A stretch of 64,000 nucleotides of DNA from MD308 sp051888795. GTDB taxonomy: Bacteria > Bacillota > Clostridia > Lachnospirales > Lachnospiraceae. The notes below the pieces were generated by a model, which saw nothing but the letters and a program-made list of their open reading frames with translations, was not told the DNA's origin and did not search any database. The stretch's first letter is position 1. The number at the start of each line of letters is the position of its first letter. The position numbers and the translations under genes are program-made. Positions 32,403-41,467 of the stretch are shown one piece after another. The DNA is taken from the NCBI GenBank assembly GCA_051888795.1, contig JBJFCD010000167.1:1-64000 (forward strand), written 5' to 3'.

Positions 32403-33995
32403 GTGGAGAAAGATACATCCAGCACGATTAAGCGTGCGGAACGATTTCAGGTGATTTTGATCGGGGAAGGACTTATGGTCGGGGGAATTGCCGGACTTGT
32501 AGTCATTCTTTACCGGTTGATATTGGAATATGCGGGGGAAGCGCTTCATGCAATATTGAATTATGTGAAGGGGGAGCCATTTCTTATTGCAGGGTGGTTT
32601 GCAGTGCTTTTGCTTCTTGCGTGGATTGTGGGCAAGCTTGTTACCTATGAACCTATGATATCAGGAAGTGGTATTCCTCAGCTTGAGGGAGAGATGGTTG
32701 GAAAACTGGATCAGGTCTGGTGGAAGGTTCTGGGAGCGAAATTTTTAGGCGGATTTTTATGTCTGTTAGGAGGCCTTGCTCTCGGAAGAGAGGGCCCGTC
32801 CATTCAACTTGGAGCTATGGCCGGAAAAGGAATTTCCAAAGGTCTTGACCGGGGAAAAACAGAAGAAAAGTTTTTACTTACCTGTGGTGCCAGTGCAGGA
32901 CTTGCTGCTGCATTCCATGCGCCACTTGCAGGTGTTATGTTTTCTCTGGAGGAAGTACATAAGAATTTTTCGGTCTCTGTACTTTTATCAGTGATGGTTT
33001 CTTCATTGACGGCAGATTTTTTGTCCTCTTCAGTGTTTGGAATGAAGCCGGTATTTTCCTTTGACATTATTCATGCTCTGCCGCAGGAGTATTATTGGAT
33101 GATCCTTATGCTTGGTGTAGTTCTCGGCATACTTGGAGCATTTTATAACTGGTTTACATTAAAAGTCCAGTCCTTATATAACCATGCAAAGTTTTTGAAT
33201 ACAACAACAAAGCTTATGATTCCATTTGTATGTGCCGGAATCTTAGGATTTAATGCACCGGAGCTTTTAGGAAGCGGACATGCATTGATAGAAACACTCA
33301 CAAATACTGATATGATGCTTGGCACGGTTATTTTTATTTTAGTAAGCAGATTTGTCTTTTCTGCAGTATGCTTTGGTTCGGGGGCACCGGGAGGTATCTT
33401 TTTCCCTTTGCTTGTACTCGGAGGGTTTATCGGAGGAGCATTTGCAACAGTAGGAGTAGAGTTTTTTGGTCTTGATCCTCTGTATATTAATAATTTTGTA
33501 TTGCTTGCCATGGCGGGATATTTTTCTGCCATTGTTCGGGCGCCGCTGACCGGAATCATTCTTCTCTTTGAAATGACAGGGTCACTCAGCCAAATGCTTT
33601 CTCTTTCGATTGTGTCTATTGTGGCGTACATCGTGGCAACTCTCCTCAAGTCAAAGCCTATTTATGAAAGCCTTCTTGAGAGATTACTTGAAAAGCAGCG
33701 TGCAAATGGAAATAATAAGGAGAAAAAACAGGGAGAAGCAAATGTTACTCACGGACAGAAAATCCTTGCAAATTTTGTGGTGCATTATAACTCCAGTCTG
33801 GACGACATGCTGATCAGCGAGGTAGACTGGCCGAATAATTGCCTTCTTGTTGCCATTCAAAGAGGAACGGATGAGATTATTCCTAAGGGCAAAACGAAAC
33901 TTCAGGTAGGGGATGTGATCGTGACACTTACGGATGAGAGAGATATGTCTTATGTACATGAGAAGATGGAGGCATTGTGCCGGGAAATGTTTTAA
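32403..33995 (+). CDS. ClC-family chloride channel/antiporter with TrkA-C domain
   Basis: This 530-residue membrane protein has the three ClC anion-binding motifs: GSGIPQLEG, GREGPSIQLG (keeping the gating Glu) and GAPGGIFFPLLVLGG. About ten transmembrane helices span residues 25-430. Residues about 455-530 form a TrkA-C/RCK-C regulatory domain (VHYNSSLDDMLISEVDWPNN; VGDVIVTLTDERD). The gating Glu and a bacterial context suggest a Cl-/H+ or F-/H+ antiporter; the GREGP motif favours chloride. GTG 32403 is spaced seven bases from GGGAGG, whereas ATG 32397 abuts it. Confidence 0.85.
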   Translation: MEKDTSSTIKRAERFQVILIGEGLMVGGIAGLVVILYRLILEYAGEALHAILNYVKGEPFLIAGWFAVLLLLAWIVGKLVTYEPMISGSGIPQLEGEMVGKLDQVWWKVLGAKFLGGFLCLLGGLALGREGPSIQLGAMAGKGISKGLDRGKTEEKFLLTCGASAGLAAAFHAPLAGVMFSLEEVHKNFSVSVLLSVMVSSLTADFLSSSVFGMKPVFSFDIIHALPQEYYWMILMLGVVLGILGAFYNWFTLKVQSLYNHAKFLNTTTKLMIPFVCAGILGFNAPELLGSGHALIETLTNTDMMLGTVIFILVSRFVFSAVCFGSGAPGGIFFPLLVLGGFIGGAFATVGVEFFGLDPLYINNFVLLAMAGYFSAIVRAPLTGIILLFEMTGSLSQMLSLSIVSIVAYIVATLLKSKPIYESLLERLLEKQRANGNNKEKKQGEANVTHGQKILANFVVHYNSSLDDMLISEVDWPNNCLLVAIQRGTDEIIPKGKTKLQVGDVIVTLTDERDMSYVHEKMEALCREMF

Positions 33996-34135
33996 CAGTG
34001 GGAAAAGGCAGAATATATACAGAATATTAATAAGTCAAGAGATATATAGAAAATATAAATTTGATAATAATTTAACTTGATGTTATCATGGGTTAGTATC
34101 AATTAACTTAAGTAGATGATTATACAGGAGGAAAA

Positions 34136-35383
34136 ATGAAAAAAAGAGTTTTATCAATTCTTCTTGTGGCTGCAATGATTCTGTCTTTAGCGGCCTGTGG
34201 AAGTAAAGAAGAGAAAAAAGATGTGGAAGAGAAACAGGCATCATCTGTTGAAGAAATGTCTTTTGACGAAATGACAGAGGCTGCAAAAGGTACAACCGTT
34301 ACATTTTATGGCTGGGGTGGAGATGAGGTTCTCAATAAATGGCTGGATGATGTATTTGCACCTCAGATGAAAGAAAAATATGATATTACGATGGAACGTG
34401 TTCCGATGGATATTGACCAGGTACTTAGTCAGCTGTCAGGAGAGATTCAGGCTGGCGAAGAAGATGGAAGTATTGATATGATCTGGATCAATGGAGAAAA
34501 TTTCCAGTCTGCAAAGGAAAACGATATGCTTTACGGATCATTTGTGGAGAAACTTCCAAATTACGAACAGTATATCGATACAGAATCTGAAGACGTTCTT
34601 TACGATTTTGCTTATCCGATTGAGGGATACGAAGCTCCATACGGAAAGGCACAGCTCGTAATGATGAAAGACAGTGCAGTGACAGAAGAGACACCAAAGA
34701 GTGCTGAAGAACTGCTTGAATTCGTTAAGAAATATAAAGGAAAAGTTACATATCCGGCACTTCCGGACTTTACAGGAAGCGCATTTGTGCGTAATATAAT
34801 TTATGAGATCTGTGGATATGAGCAGTTTATGGACATGGAAGCAGATAAAGAAACTGTAAAAGAAGCAATTGAGCCAGCACTGGAATACTTGAGGGAACTG
34901 AACCCTTATCTGTGGAACGAAGGAAAGACATTCCCGGATTCTTCTACAACTGTAAATAATATGTTTGCAGACGGAGAGCTTGTATTATACATGACATATG
35001 GTGCCTATGATGCAGCAGTTGGCATTGAAAACGGAACCTATCCGGATACTGTTGAGTCTTTCCAGTTTGAAAAAGGAACAATTGGAAATACAAACTTTAT
35101 GGCAATTGCTAAGAATTCAGGAAATAAAGCCGGAGCTATGGTTGCAATCAATGAGATGATCTCGCCGGAAATTCAGGCAAGCCGTTATGATGAGATGAAA
35201 GTGCTTCCGGTAGTGTCTTACGATAAGCTTTCTGATGAACAGAAAGAAGCATTTGATTCTGTAGATCTCGGAAAAGGTGTTATTCCGCAGGACGAACTTT
35301 TATCTAAACGTCTCCCGGAAATGCCTGCTGAGTTAGTGCCGATTATTGAGGAAATCTGGCAGGAAGAAGTGGTTGGTAAATAA
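34136..35383 (+). CDS. ABC transporter substrate-binding lipoprotein (YnjB-like)
   Basis: The 415-residue lipoprotein has a signal with lipobox LSLAACG (Cys21). The mature part has features of extracellular solute-binding family 1 (VTFYGWGGDEVLNKWLDDVF; DMIWINGENFQSAKEN; YPALPDFTGSAFVRNIIYEI). It is closest in my reading to the YnjB branch. It is first in an operon with two permeases, an ATPase and a nucleoside hydrolase, and captures the substrate outside the membrane. The substrate is unknown; the hydrolase points to a nucleoside-like compound. CAGGAGGAAAA is at the start. Confidence 0.82.
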   Translation: MKKRVLSILLVAAMILSLAACGSKEEKKDVEEKQASSVEEMSFDEMTEAAKGTTVTFYGWGGDEVLNKWLDDVFAPQMKEKYDITMERVPMDIDQVLSQLSGEIQAGEEDGSIDMIWINGENFQSAKENDMLYGSFVEKLPNYEQYIDTESEDVLYDFAYPIEGYEAPYGKAQLVMMKDSAVTEETPKSAEELLEFVKKYKGKVTYPALPDFTGSAFVRNIIYEICGYEQFMDMEADKETVKEAIEPALEYLRELNPYLWNEGKTFPDSSTTVNNMFADGELVLYMTYGAYDAAVGIENGTYPDTVESFQFEKGTIGNTNFMAIAKNSGNKAGAMVAINEMISPEIQASRYDEMKVLPVVSYDKLSDEQKEAFDSVDLGKGVIPQDELLSKRLPEMPAELVPIIEEIWQEEVVGK

Positions 35384-36262
35384 ATGAGAAAAAAACTGAC
35401 GCCATATGCGTTATTAATTCCACAACTTATATTAAGTATTATTTTCATAACAGGAATTATGACCGGAATCATCCAAAGCTTAGGGGTGATTCCGGCTTTT
35501 CAGCTGACAGAGCCTACTTTACAGTATTATAAAGAGATACTGACAAAACCAGATATGGTGCAGTCAGTTGTTTTCAGCTTATATATCGCACTGGTTTCAG
35601 CGGCTTTAGCTGTTGTGATAGGTGTGGCCTTGTGCGCGGTTCTTGTGTCCACGATTGATCTGAAAGGTGCAATTATGAGAATTGTACAGCTCCCAATTAT
35701 AGTTCCACATGTAGTAGTTGCCCTGTTTGTGATCAATATTCTTTCACAAAACGGTATGATTGCAAGAATTGCTTATGCACTTGGGTTTATTGAAGAACAG
35801 CAGCAGTTTGTGCAGCTTTTATATGACCAGAAGGGAGTGGGAATCATCATTGCCTATTTGTGGAAGGAGGTGCCATTTGTTATTTACTTTGTAATCACAC
35901 TTATGGCAAATATTAACAGCAGCCTCGGGGAGGCGGCGGTTAATCTCGGAGCTTCCAGGACAAAAGCATTCCTGAAAATTACACTTCCGCTTTGTAAGAA
36001 TTCTATTTTGAGTTGTTTTCTGATTATTTTTACATTTGCGCTGGGAGCATATGAACTGCCTCTTATTCTGGGGGCAACGACACCTAAAGCACTTCCGATA
36101 CTTGCACATATACAATATACACATCCGGATTTGCGTCACAGGCCTTATGCTATGGCTCTAAACGGGATTATCAGTATTATTTCCCTTTTATGTGCAGTTC
36201 TCTATTTTTTGATGATGAAAAATAATTTAAAAAAGATCAGAAGAAAGGCAGAAACGGAGTAG
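35384..36262 (+). CDS. ABC transporter permease (YnjC N-half-like)
   Basis: This 292-residue inner-membrane subunit has six hydrophobic segments and the EAA loop EAAVNLGASRTKAFLKITLP that contacts the ATPase. Its ATG directly follows the TAA of the substrate-binding protein gene. In enterobacterial YnjC both permease halves are one long polypeptide; here they are separate genes. It probably forms a heterodimer with the next permease. Confidence 0.85.
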   Translation: MRKKLTPYALLIPQLILSIIFITGIMTGIIQSLGVIPAFQLTEPTLQYYKEILTKPDMVQSVVFSLYIALVSAALAVVIGVALCAVLVSTIDLKGAIMRIVQLPIIVPHVVVALFVINILSQNGMIARIAYALGFIEEQQQFVQLLYDQKGVGIIIAYLWKEVPFVIYFVITLMANINSSLGEAAVNLGASRTKAFLKITLPLCKNSILSCFLIIFTFALGAYELPLILGATTPKALPILAHIQYTHPDLRHRPYAMALNGIISIISLLCAVLYFLMMKNNLKKIRRKAETE

Positions 36263-36269
36263 GAAGAGA

Positions 36270-37088
36270 ATGAAACATTGGAGAGAAAAGTTTTTCTGTA
36301 AGTTTATGATTGGATTGTTCATTTTCTCAGTAATATTTCCGATGCTTGTTATGATCATCTGGGTATTCACAGAGCGTTGGGCATGGCCGGATCTGATTCC
36401 CCAGATTTTTTCAGGACGGGCACTTGAGGAAGTGTTAGGAAGAAAAGAACAATTGTTCCAGGTATTTGCGTCAAGTGTCTTTATATCTGTGGTAGTTGCG
36501 TTTATTTCAGTAATTATAGGGACAATGACTGCGAGAGCACTGACATTTTATGAATTTCCGGGAAAGAATTTATTTTATTTTCTGTCAATACTGCCTTTTC
36601 TGGTACCTGCAACTGTATTTGCAATGGGAATACAGGTTACATTTATCAAACTTGGGCTCAATAATAGTGGTTTAGGAGTCATTATTGCGCATGTGATCTG
36701 TTCACTTCCTTATGCGGTTCGGTTGATGAATGAAGGGACAGAGGCAGTAGGAAACCGGTTGGAAGAACAAGCCAGGGTTTTGGGTGCAGGCGCATGGAAA
36801 GCTTTTTATAAAGTTACCCTTCCGGTGCTGACACCGTCTATTCTTGCATCGATGAGCATGGCATATGTAATTTCTTTTAGTCAGTATTTTGTGACATTAT
36901 TGATTGGTGGAGGTCAGGTGAAAACCTTTGCCATTGTAATGGTACCATATCTCCAGAGCGGAGAGAGAAATATTGCAAGTATTTACAGTTTGATATTTTT
37001 GATCCTTACGCTGTTTGTTTTTGGAACTTTTGAATGGCTTATCGGACGGTGGAATAAAGACAGAGGGACAGATTATTATTACAATTGA
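36270..37088 (+). CDS. ABC transporter permease (YnjC C-half-like)
   Basis: This 272-residue permease of the thiamine/iron/spermidine-type superfamily has six hydrophobic segments and the coupling loop EEQARVLGAGAWKAFYKVTL. AGGAAGAG precedes the ATG seven bases after the previous stop. It works with the upstream permease to form the channel. The sequence FLVPATVFAMGIQVTFIKLG lies in the conserved core. Confidence 0.85.
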   Translation: MKHWREKFFCKFMIGLFIFSVIFPMLVMIIWVFTERWAWPDLIPQIFSGRALEEVLGRKEQLFQVFASSVFISVVVAFISVIIGTMTARALTFYEFPGKNLFYFLSILPFLVPATVFAMGIQVTFIKLGLNNSGLGVIIAHVICSLPYAVRLMNEGTEAVGNRLEEQARVLGAGAWKAFYKVTLPVLTPSILASMSMAYVISFSQYFVTLLIGGGQVKTFAIVMVPYLQSGERNIASIYSLIFLILTLFVFGTFEWLIGRWNKDRGTDYYYN

Positions 37089-37103
37089 TAGAGGGAGAAT
37101 GGT

Positions 37104-38150
37104 ATGGAGCTTCAGATAAATCATTTGGAAGTGAGCCTTCAGAAAGATAAAATAATTAAAGATGTGAGCTTCACAGTAAAAAGTGGAGAATTTGTTTCTC
37201 TTCTCGGGGCATCGGGATGTGGGAAAACAACTATTTTGAAAAGCATCGCAGGACTTCTGGAAATAGATAAAGGCTCTGTCTGCTTAGACGGAAGAGAGAT
37301 ACAGAAACTTGCTCCGGAGAAAAGAGGTACAGTTATTGTGTTTCAGGATCTCAGACTTTTTCCGCATATGAATGTTGAAAAGAACATTTCATTTCCGCTG
37401 GAATTAAAAAAGGTGCCTAAAAATCAACAAAAACAGATTGTAAAAAAGCTGCTTGCAGAAGTAAAGCTTTCCGGATATGAAAAAAGAAAAATCCGTGAAA
37501 TGTCAGGGGGACAATTGCAGAGAGTTGCTCTTGCCAGAGCACTTGCAGGAGAACCATCGGTACTTTTGCTTGACGAACCATTTTCAGGACTTGACGAAAA
37601 GCTGCGTTTGGAAATGGGGGAACTTGTAAAGAAAATACAAAAGGAAAGAAAGATAACGACAATTCTCGTAACACATGATAAAAGAGAGGCGCTTCGTATG
37701 TCCGACAGAATTGCGCTTATGGATCACGGAAGTATCCTTCAGTATGACAGTCCTCGAAATATTTTTGAAAAACCGGAAAACAGGAAGGTTGCAGAATATT
37801 TTGGAAGAGCAAATTATATTAAAGGAATAATTTCTGAAGGAAGATTCGAAAGCGCCTATGTATCCTCCGATGCACATGGATATGATGACGGGGAGTATGA
37901 ACTTCTTGTCAGACCTTTTGATGTGAAAGTGGATCCAAAGGATGAGGGTATGTTAGTAGAGGAGATGGTATGTCTCGGTGAAACTGCAGAACTTATATTG
38001 AAAGCAGATGACAGGACATTTTTATGTCAAGGCATGAGTGTAGAGATGAAAAAGAAAGGTATAGATGAAGGGAAAAGAGTTTCTGTTCGATTTGAGCCGG
38101 AAACGTGGAATTATTTTCCAATGGTACCAGAGAAAGAAGGAGACAGGTAG
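37104..38150 (+). CDS. ABC transporter ATP-binding protein (YnjD/PotA-like)
   Basis: The 348-residue ATPase has Walker A GASGCGKTT, the signature MSGGQLQRVALARALA, Walker B LLLDEPFSGLD and the H-loop VTHDKREAL. Residues about 235-348 form a C-terminal TOBE-type domain (ELLVRPFDVKVDPKDEG), as in PotA/FbpC. It energises uptake through the two permeases encoded upstream. Its stop TAG overlaps the GTG of the nucleoside hydrolase gene by one base, so the enzyme and transporter are coupled. Confidence 0.88.
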   Translation: MELQINHLEVSLQKDKIIKDVSFTVKSGEFVSLLGASGCGKTTILKSIAGLLEIDKGSVCLDGREIQKLAPEKRGTVIVFQDLRLFPHMNVEKNISFPLELKKVPKNQQKQIVKKLLAEVKLSGYEKRKIREMSGGQLQRVALARALAGEPSVLLLDEPFSGLDEKLRLEMGELVKKIQKERKITTILVTHDKREALRMSDRIALMDHGSILQYDSPRNIFEKPENRKVAEYFGRANYIKGIISEGRFESAYVSSDAHGYDDGEYELLVRPFDVKVDPKDEGMLVEEMVCLGETAELILKADDRTFLCQGMSVEMKKKGIDEGKRVSVRFEPETWNYFPMVPEKEGDR

Positions 38151-39025
38151 TGAAAAAGCAGATTGTGTTTGACTGTGATAATACTTTTGGCGTGCCGGGT
38201 TGTGATGTAGATGATGGGCTTGCACTTATTTATCTGCTCGGAAATGCAGATGCAAATGTTCATGGAATTACTACAACTTATGGTAATAATCAGGTGTCAA
38301 CGGTGTATGAAAATACAAAAAGAATGTTAGAGGAACTGGGCCGTTCGGATATTGTACTGAAAAGGGGCGGTTCTGATGCAGATGACTGTGATAATGATGC
38401 GGGAAAGTATCTTGCTTCTATGGCAAGAAAATACCAGGGGGAACTCTCGATATTAGCAACAGGTTCCCTTACGAATCTGAAAAGTGCATACTATGAAGAA
38501 CCCAATTTTTTTGAATACGTAAAAGAAATTGTACTTATGGGAGGAATTACAAAACCTTTGGTTTTTGAAAAAAAGCAGATGGATGAGCTTAATTTTTCCT
38601 GTGATCCAAAAGCAACATATCTTGTTCTCACAAAGGGAAAAAATGTATCAGTAATTACAGGAAATAATTGTTTGAAAGTGCTTTTTACGAGACAGGAATA
38701 TAAAAAAGAATTTGACGGCACAAATAATCCTATGGCAAAGTTTATTCGGGAAAAAATCGAGTATTGGTTCGGATTTAATGAGGAAGGGTATGGAATAGAA
38801 GGATTCTATAACTGGGATGTCACGGCGGCAGTGTATCTGATGCACCCGGAACTGTTTGAAGATAAAAAGGGAACATTTGAATTTTCGCAGGAAGATTTAA
38901 AAACCGGTTTCCTGAGAAAATCTGAATGCGGGCAGCATACATGTAATCTCCCGGAAATTGGGGGAGAAATCCCGTTTAAAAGGAATATATATGATTCATG
39001 GCTTCGAGTACCTGTGAAAGTTTAA
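38150..39025 (+). CDS. Inosine/uridine-preferring nucleoside hydrolase
   Basis: This 291-residue enzyme of the IUNH superfamily has the metal site in VFDCDNTFGVPGCDVDDGLA and later ILATGSLTNLKSAYYEE, VLMGGITKP, FSCDPKATYLVL and a terminal NWDVTAAVYL. The first motif differs from the classical DTDPGIDD by an insertion but keeps four Asp. It hydrolyses the N-glycosidic bond of ribonucleosides in the cytoplasm. It starts with GTG 38150 behind AAGGAG and overlaps the transporter ATPase stop, so it probably processes the imported substrate. Confidence 0.8.
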   Translation: MKKQIVFDCDNTFGVPGCDVDDGLALIYLLGNADANVHGITTTYGNNQVSTVYENTKRMLEELGRSDIVLKRGGSDADDCDNDAGKYLASMARKYQGELSILATGSLTNLKSAYYEEPNFFEYVKEIVLMGGITKPLVFEKKQMDELNFSCDPKATYLVLTKGKNVSVITGNNCLKVLFTRQEYKKEFDGTNNPMAKFIREKIEYWFGFNEEGYGIEGFYNWDVTAAVYLMHPELFEDKKGTFEFSQEDLKTGFLRKSECGQHTCNLPEIGGEIPFKRNIYDSWLRVPVKV

Positions 39026-39090
39026 AATGAGCGAAATTTCTCCTTGAAATCTCTTGACGTATATGCTAACATTAGTTCATATTTATTTTG

Positions 39091-39350
39091 ATAAAGCGAT
39101 GAAGGAGACTCTGTTCTCTGGAACTTGACAGGAATGAGATGTCACCGACTGAGAGCATCTTTTGAGGAATGAGAACAATAGGGAACACTCTGGAGCTGAC
39201 TGGCTGAACTTAAGTAGGTCAGTACGTGAGCGCTCGTTACGCGCAGAAAGTGGAATCCGTAAAGGGTTCAAAGCGGGTGGTACCGCGGATAACGATGATG
39301 ATATCCGTCCTGCACTATATCTATGTATATAAGTGCAGGGCGGTTTTTTT
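39091..39350 (+). promoter_or_regulatory. T-box leader controlling aspS-gatCAB, specifier AAC (overlapping GAA)
   Basis: This T-box riboswitch has a stem I with the GATGA kink-turn (39098-39102), a distal domain (GAGATGTCACCGACTGAGAG) and a specifier on the 3' side within GGGAACACTC (39181-39190). GTTCTC (39113-39118) pairs with GAGAAC (39171-39176), which sets the specifier loop; AAC (39184-39186, Asn) is followed by A, as expected. GAA (39183-39185, Glu) overlaps it. The T-box GGGTGGTACCGCGG spans 39275-39288. CCGTCCTGCACT (39305-39316) and AGTGCAGGGCGG (39332-39343) with seven T form the terminator. Uncharged tRNA-Asn should permit readthrough into the operon. The secondary structure was folded by eye. 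Confidence 0.9.
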
Positions 39351-39393
39351 ATTTGATTGTATCCGTCCCGCTGGAAAAAAAGGAGGACCAAAT

Positions 39394-40728
39394 ATGGAAT
39401 TTTTAACAGGCGTAAAGCAGAAAGAAACAATGGAAATCAGTGAGCTTCTTGCGAAGGCAGAAGAAGGGCAGAAAGTTAAGGTAAACGGTGCGGTTCACAC
39501 TATCCGAGATATGGGAACGGTTGCATTTGTTATTCTCAGAAAAAGAGAAGGACTTTTGCAGGCTGTCTATGAGGAAGGTACAGCCAGATTCGACCTGAAA
39601 GATATCAAAGAAGCTGCTACAGTAGAAGTGGAAGGAATCTTTGAGAGAAATGAGAAAGCGCCGAATGGCATTGAAATCAGAATGGAATCCCTTCGCATTT
39701 TAAGTGAACCTGAGGATGAGATGATGCCTCTGGCTATTTCTAAATGGAAATTGAATACTTCATTGGAAGCGAAGCTTAATTACAGATCCATTTCACTTCG
39801 AAATGTGAGAGAACGAGCAAAATTCAGAATACAGGAAGGGCTTACAAGAGCATTTCGAGATTTTTTATATACACAGGGATTTACAGAAATCAATACACCG
39901 AAGATTGGGGCAAAGGGCGCTGAAGGTGGCGCAAACATTTTTAAACTGGAATATTTCCATAGACCGGCAGTGCTGGCACAGAGCCCACAGTTTTATAAAC
40001 AGATGATGGTAGGTGTATTTGACAGAGTGTTTGAGACAGCACCGGTATTTCGTGCAGAAAAACATAACACAAAGCGTCATTTGAACGAATATACAAGTCT
40101 TGATTTTGAGATGGGCTATATTGATGGATTTGAAGACATTATGGCAATGGAGACAGGATATCTTCAATATGCTATGGAGCTTCTTAATAAAGAATATAAA
40201 AGAGAACTTGATATTTTAAAAATCGAGCTTCCGGATGTTTCAAAGATTCCTACAGTTAAATTCAGCGAGATCAAAGAAAAGGTTGCTGAAAAATACAATC
40301 ATAAAATGAGAAATCCATTTGATCTGGAGCCGGAGGAAGAGGTACTCATCGGTCAGTATGCAAAAGAAGAGTGGGGAAGTGATTTTGTTTTTGTTACACA
40401 TTATCCTTCGAAAAAACGTCCATTCTATGCAATGGATGACCCAGAGGACAAACGGTATACATTAAGTTTTGATTTATTATATAAAGGAATGGAGATTACG
40501 ACCGGAGGGCAGCGTATCCATGATTACAAGATGCTTACAGAAAAAATAGCGGCAAGGGGAATGTCACAAGAAGGTATGGAGCAGTATCTTGCAACATTTA
40601 AACATGGAATGCCGCCTCACGGAGGAATCGGAATCGGTCTCGAGCGCTTGACAATGAAGCTTATCGGAGAGGATAATGTAAGAGAAACAACATTGTTCCC
40701 AAGAGATTTAAGCAGACTGGAGCCGTAA
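39394..40728 (+). CDS. aspS: Archaeal-type (non-discriminating) aspartyl-tRNA synthetase
   Basis: The 444-residue class II synthetase has an OB-fold anticodon domain (about 15-110) and the catalytic motifs FRAEKHNTKRHLNEYTSLDF (motif 2) and GIGIGLERLTM (motif 3). It lacks the GAD insertion and has the length of archaeal-type enzymes, not of bacterial AspRS (about 590). The His in GAVHTI and the Pro in KAPNG fit the residues reported for relaxed tRNA-Asn recognition. It probably charges tRNA-Asn with Asp, which GatCAB then amidates. ATG 39394 follows AGGAGGACC; an in-frame ATG at 39226 lies inside the T-box. Confidence 0.88.
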   Translation: MEFLTGVKQKETMEISELLAKAEEGQKVKVNGAVHTIRDMGTVAFVILRKREGLLQAVYEEGTARFDLKDIKEAATVEVEGIFERNEKAPNGIEIRMESLRILSEPEDEMMPLAISKWKLNTSLEAKLNYRSISLRNVRERAKFRIQEGLTRAFRDFLYTQGFTEINTPKIGAKGAEGGANIFKLEYFHRPAVLAQSPQFYKQMMVGVFDRVFETAPVFRAEKHNTKRHLNEYTSLDFEMGYIDGFEDIMAMETGYLQYAMELLNKEYKRELDILKIELPDVSKIPTVKFSEIKEKVAEKYNHKMRNPFDLEPEEEVLIGQYAKEEWGSDFVFVTHYPSKKRPFYAMDDPEDKRYTLSFDLLYKGMEITTGGQRIHDYKMLTEKIAARGMSQEGMEQYLATFKHGMPPHGGIGIGLERLTMKLIGEDNVRETTLFPRDLSRLEP

Positions 40729-40773
40729 GGGCAGGAATGCCAAAAGCATTCTAAACAAATGAGAGGTAAGCCT

Positions 40774-41394
40774 ATGTTTGGTAAAAGATGTACATTATGT
40801 GGGGGAAATCTAGACAGTAATAATATCTGTAAAGAGTGTGGATTAAATAATAATCTGTCAGAGAAGAATTATAAGATTAATCATAGCAGTTGCAATGATA
40901 AGCCGTTAACGCATGTGTATGAAGAAGTTAAGAAAAAGCCTATAGCTTCCAAATATGATAAATCCAAAAAAGGAAAACGGACCAGAAAAATTGTATGGAT
41001 TATTATTTTGTTATCTATTATCGGATACATAGTGAGTATTTTGATAAGTATAGGCTCTGCTATATTTTCTGAATCCGAAAGCTATGAAGAAACAAATCCT
41101 TATGAGATACTTGAAGAAGAAGCTTATGAAAGACCTGCGGACGGAAATGAGGCTTCCATTGAACTGACATCCGGAAAATATATTGTCGGAGTGCATATTC
41201 CAGAAGGAAATTATGAGGCAGAAGTTCAGGATGACTTTGACGTCGTTAAAGTTCATGATCATGTGCATTCTATCTATTTGTATGAGTATGCAGGAAAGGG
41301 AGAAACAAATTATCTGAATGATCTGAGATTTTTTAACGGTGCATGTGTGGAGATTATTGCACAGGATACAGTGAAAAATTTACTATTTTATTGA
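40774..41394 (+). CDS. Zinc-ribbon membrane protein within the asp-tRNA operon
   Basis: This 206-residue protein has an N-terminal zinc ribbon (Cys6/Cys9 in CTLCGG, Cys19/Cys22 in CKECG), a basic linker (DKSKKGKRTRK), one transmembrane helix (IVWIIILLSIIGYIVSILIS) and an extracytoplasmic domain ending LRFFNGACVEIIAQDTVKNL. The C-terminal part (SIELTSGKYIVGVHIPEGNY) resembles small beta domains seen in Gram-positive membrane proteins. ATG 40774 follows GAGAGGTAAG. It sits between aspS and gatC, an unexpected position. Its role is unknown and a link to tRNA amidation is not implied by its domains. Confidence 0.7.
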   Translation: MFGKRCTLCGGNLDSNNICKECGLNNNLSEKNYKINHSSCNDKPLTHVYEEVKKKPIASKYDKSKKGKRTRKIVWIIILLSIIGYIVSILISIGSAIFSESESYEETNPYEILEEEAYERPADGNEASIELTSGKYIVGVHIPEGNYEAEVQDDFDVVKVHDHVHSIYLYEYAGKGETNYLNDLRFFNGACVEIIAQDTVKNLLFY

Positions 41395-41467
41395 CACCAA
41401 GTGAACGGATCATGTCGACAGATTATTTACGGACATATATCGCTTATTATTATTAGGAGGAATCAGT

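Noticed and set aside
33143..33649. Minus-strand frame of 168 codons opposite the ClC gene
   Set aside because: Shadow of a strongly coding plus-strand gene; low-complexity composition and no ribosome-binding site.
39226..39393. N-terminal extension of aspS from an ATG at 39226
   Set aside because: It lies within the T-box leader and crosses the terminator; ATG 39394 has a strong AGGAGG site.
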